NCBI GenBank assembly: GCA_026225215.1
Contig: JAMFSI010000100.1
Span: 1 to 64,000 of the forward strand
DNA from: Sphingomonas palustris
Lineage (GTDB): Bacteria; Pseudomonadota; Alphaproteobacteria; Sphingomonadales; Sphingomonadaceae
DNA length: 64,000 nucleotides
Direction of reading: 5' to 3'
Part shown: piece by piece, positions 61,811 through 64,000 of the stretch
Numbering within the stretch: the first letter of the stretch is position 1
How the letters are laid out: each line of letters begins with the position of its first letter
Notes under the pieces: generated by a model
What the model was told of the DNA's origin: nothing
Seen by the model: the letters and a program-made list of their open reading frames with translations, nothing else
Database searches by the model: none
Program-made: the position numbers and the translations under genes

Positions 61811-62887
61811 ATGCAAGTCGGCGTTCACTTGGGATACCAGAATCTGCGCGGCGTTCCTGACTATCAGTTCTTCCGTGAGGAGACTCAGCTGATGGTCGAG
61901 GCCGAAGCCATGGGCTACGACTTCGCGGCCTGCGTCGAGCATCATTTTACCGATTACGCGGCCTGCCCCGATCCGCTCCAGGCGTTGAGCTGGGTCGCGG
62001 CCAAGACCAAGACGATCAAGCTGATGCCCGCGGCGGTCATCCTGCCGTGGAACGATCCCTTGCGCGTGGTCGAAAAGGCATCGATGCTCGACAGTCTCAG
62101 CGAAGGCCGCGTGATCCTCGGCATGGGGCGCGGCGCGGCACGGCGCGAGTTCAATGGCTTTCGCCAGGACATCGCCGATTCTCGCGAGATGTTCGACGAA
62201 GCCTGCGCCATCATCATGGCGGGCCTCGAAACCGGTTTCGTCGAGGCCGATACCAAGCATTTCAAACAGCCGCGCGTCGAAGTCCGCCCGCGTCCGTATA
62301 ACTGGACCCGCGACCGCATGCTGATGGTCAGTATGTCACCCTCCTCAGCGGAAGTCGCGGCGGATTATGGCCTGAAAGCGCTGCGCTTCAGCCAGGGCGA
62401 ATGGGAGATGTCGATGCCCGAGATCAACGCCTATCGCACCACTTTCGAAGCCAAACATGGCAAGAAGGCGCCGCCATTCGTGATCAGCGACTTCGTGGTT
62501 TGCGTCGATAGCGAGGCGGAGGTCGCCGAATATACCGACAAATTCTTCGCCTCGCAGTTCTACCAGGTCGCCAATCATTACGAATGGGGCGGCGAGCATT
62601 TCAAACACATGCCGTCCTACGCGACCTATGTGGCGCTGGGCGACGCGATGAACGCCGCCGGCGGCCCCGAGAAGGCCTATAAGGGCTATATCGGCGGCAA
62701 TCTGATTGGCACGCCCGAGCAGTTGCTGGAAAAGGACGCCATGCGCAAAGCGGCGGTGGGCGACTATGATATCATCGCCAACTTCAGCTACGGCGGCATG
62801 TCCTACGAGCAGGCCTATGGCCAGATGAAGCGCTTCGCCGAGAAGGTCATGCCGCACCTCAAGGCCAACACGCCTGTGCTGGCTTGA
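61811..62887 (+). CDS. LLM-class flavin-dependent oxidoreductase
   Basis: A luciferase-like enzyme of 358 residues (MQVGVHLGYQNLRGVPDYQF, EAMGYDFAACVEHHFTDYAA, TIKLMPAAVILPWNDPLRVV, EKASMLDSLSEGRVILGMGR). The VEHHF and RGAARREFNGF motifs and the ending FSYGGMSYEQAYGQMKRFAE are typical of FMN-dependent group members. It follows the TauD gene by 42 bp with CAGGAG before its ATG and precedes the SDR beyond repeat copy E. It needs a flavin reductase from elsewhere. Its TauD and SDR neighbours suggest a second oxidative module acting on a similar class of compound as the one at 41-45 kb. Confidence 0.87.
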   Translation: MQVGVHLGYQNLRGVPDYQFFREETQLMVEAEAMGYDFAACVEHHFTDYAACPDPLQALSWVAAKTKTIKLMPAAVILPWNDPLRVVEKASMLDSLSEGRVILGMGRGAARREFNGFRQDIADSREMFDEACAIIMAGLETGFVEADTKHFKQPRVEVRPRPYNWTRDRMLMVSMSPSSAEVAADYGLKALRFSQGEWEMSMPEINAYRTTFEAKHGKKAPPFVISDFVVCVDSEAEVAEYTDKFFASQFYQVANHYEWGGEHFKHMPSYATYVALGDAMNAAGGPEKAYKGYIGGNLIGTPEQLLEKDAMRKAAVGDYDIIANFSYGGMSYEQAYGQMKRFAEKVMPHLKANTPVLA

Positions 62888-62889
62888 AA

Positions 62890-63062
62890 GCCTGATCCGA
62901 AACTTTCGTTTCGGATAGTCGGTGCCAGCCCGCTCCCCCGGCCCAACCGCCCACAGGGTACCTTCAATGGGTGGTTGGGCCGGGGGAGCGGGCTGGCACC
63001 GACTTCGAAATTCGCCCTTTCGCGAGCCGCAGGCCAGCGCAGCTAATTTCGAGATAGCCTCT
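62890..63062 (+). repeat. Interspersed MITE-like element, copy E with 31-bp perfect hairpin
   Basis: The copy begins right after the LLM stop codon with a variant left end (GCCTGATCCGAAAC) and ends near 63062 with a degenerate right end. A perfect 31-bp inverted repeat spans 62918-62948 and 62973-63003 (starting GTCGGTGCCAGCCCGCTCCC), with a 24-base loop. The right end has an insertion relative to copy D. The hairpin would be a very stable RNA structure between the LLM and SDR genes and could terminate transcription or protect an upstream mRNA. Confidence 0.85.
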
Positions 63063-63075
63063 AAGGGAGAGATAA

Positions 63076-63972
63076 ATGACCGAGATCAAAGGCAAGACCG
63101 CAGTGGTCACCGGCGGCGGCAGCGGCATCGGCATGGGGCTGGCCAGGGAACTGGCACGGCAAGGCGCAGCGGTCGCGGTCGCCGACATCAATGCCGATAA
63201 TGCCGAGAAAATCGCAGCCAGCATCCGCGCCGCAGGCGGCCATGCGATCGCAGTGACCTGCGATGTCTGTGAACGTGACGCGATCAAGGCGATGAAGCAA
63301 CAGGTCAACGCAGAGCTGGGCCCGGTCCAGCTCCTCTTCGCCAATGCCGGGGCGACTTCGTTCACCACCCTGGCGGATATGTCCGACGACGATGTCGACT
63401 GGATCATCCAGGTCAATCTGATGGGGGTGATGAACTCCACCCGCGCGTTCTTGCCCGATATGATCGCCGCCGGAGGCGGGCACATCTGCGCCACCGCCAG
63501 CATGGCCGGGCTGCTACCGGGCTGGATTCCCGCGCATGTCCCCTACTCGGCGGCAAAGGCGGGGATCATCGGGATGATGATGAATCTGCAGCTCGAACTG
63601 CGCGAACACCATGTCTTCACCACCTCCTACTGTCCGGGTGCGGTCGCGACCGGCATGAAGAACAATAACGGCAGCTACCGGCCAGCGCGCTTCGGCGGCC
63701 CGGAACAGGTGGTCGAAGTCCAGTTCTCGACCAGCGACACGACGCATTCGGATCTACGCTTTTATCGTCCGGCCGACATCGCTCCGATGGTGCTGAACGC
63801 GGTCAGCAACAATCGCCCCTTCGTCTTCGACCATGCCGACCAGCGCCGCTTTTTCCGCGAGACTTACGCCAGCATCGTCGAAGCCTGTTACGACGACATC
63901 GACGCCTGGGAGGCCGAGCATGGTCTGCCCGAAGCCAATCCCACCGGCGCCGCGCTGATCACCCAAGATTGA
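63076..63972 (+). CDS. SDR family oxidoreductase
   Basis: A 298-residue SDR with the cofactor motif TAVVTGGGSGIGMGLARELA, FANAGATSFTT, ATASMAG with the catalytic Ser, and YSAAKAGIIGMMMNLQLELR. The C-terminal extension (RRFFRETYASIVEACYDDID) is longer than in FabG-type enzymes. ATG 63076 follows AAGGGAGAG. It is separated from the LLM gene by repeat copy E, so it may have its own promoter. It may act on the product of the TauD/LLM pair. The last 28 bp of the window hold nothing. Confidence 0.85.
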   Translation: MTEIKGKTAVVTGGGSGIGMGLARELARQGAAVAVADINADNAEKIAASIRAAGGHAIAVTCDVCERDAIKAMKQQVNAELGPVQLLFANAGATSFTTLADMSDDDVDWIIQVNLMGVMNSTRAFLPDMIAAGGGHICATASMAGLLPGWIPAHVPYSAAKAGIIGMMMNLQLELREHHVFTTSYCPGAVATGMKNNNGSYRPARFGGPEQVVEVQFSTSDTTHSDLRFYRPADIAPMVLNAVSNNRPFVFDHADQRRFFRETYASIVEACYDDIDAWEAEHGLPEANPTGAALITQD

Positions 63973-64000
63973 GCGGGAAGCTCACTTGGCGTGCGCCACG

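Noticed and set aside
1..64000. CRISPR arrays, tRNA or rRNA genes, prophage genes, plasmid replication genes
   Set aside because: No regularly spaced direct repeats, no tRNA-like cloverleaf or rRNA sequence, and no integrase, capsid, terminase, rep or par-like proteins were found on reading the window.

Overview
The window looks like chromosomal or large-replicon DNA of an alphaproteobacterium, most likely a sphingomonad. The reasons are high-GC coding sequence, three TonB-dependent receptor (TBDR) loci with sphingomonad-style plug and barrel sequences, two membrane-bound PQQ dehydrogenases, a NasA-CysJ fusion nitrate reductase, and many SDR, P450, luciferase-like (LLM) and TauD-like oxidative enzymes. 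The genus assignment is inference. I see no rRNA, tRNA, CRISPR array, intact transposase or prophage.

Layout. (1) 0.1-6.2 kb: a PNPOx-like flavoprotein, a divergent SDR/LysR pair, a dead alpha/beta-hydrolase remnant, a SLOG-like protein with C-terminal membrane helices, and a thioredoxin-like protein that has lost its CxxC. (2) 6.5-11.6 kb: a tight three-gene operon of cytochrome P450, a 1021-residue membrane-anchored DyP-type peroxidase and a GST-like protein. (3) 11.6-14.2 kb: a 5'-truncated TBDR joined to a fragment that resembles a GntR/UTRA regulator. (4) 14.2-25.9 kb: a complete nitrate assimilation locus, nasA(-cysJ)-nasT-nasS-narK-nirB-nirD-cobA. Each of the three structural transcription units (nasA, narK, nirBD) begins with a leader that carries a hexaloop hairpin with A1 and G4, followed by an intrinsic terminator. 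That is the expected target of the ANTAR protein NasT, itself held in check by the nitrate sensor NasS. (5) 26-41 kb: mixed oxidative metabolism, with a sterol desaturase-like membrane hydroxylase plus TetR, a divergent TetR/SDR pair around a perfect palindrome, a quinone oxidoreductase, two PQQ dehydrogenases flanking NTF2-like genes, and a D-aminoacylase-like amidohydrolase. (6) 41.2-45.6 kb: a catabolic operon of P450 (with an in-frame TAA), SDR, SnoaL-like, LLM oxygenase and VOC protein. (7) 45.9-52 kb: a complete TBDR, an acyl-CoA-dehydrogenase-like flavoenzyme, an LLM remnant and a second decayed TBDR. (8) 52-59.8 kb: a six-gene minus-strand operon (SDR, MFS, Ltp2-like thiolase, DUF35, amidohydrolase, 2-hydroxyacid dehydrogenase) divergent from cupin and TauD genes. 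(9) 59.9-64 kb: TetR divergent from a TauD, LLM and SDR set.

Two themes run through the window. Module boundaries carry copies of a short interspersed element with 13-bp terminal inverted repeats and a long internal hairpin (complete or partial at 1, 14.2, 26.1, 45.6, 59.8 and 62.9 kb). Many boundary genes are decayed (two TBDRs, alpha/beta hydrolase, MFS, LLM, GntR-like, P450). This suggests a catabolic island that has been repeatedly reshuffled. The oxidative modules look like a pathway for a hydrophobic substrate such as a terpenoid, steroid-like or alicyclic compound, taken up through the TBDR, but the sequence does not fix the substrate.
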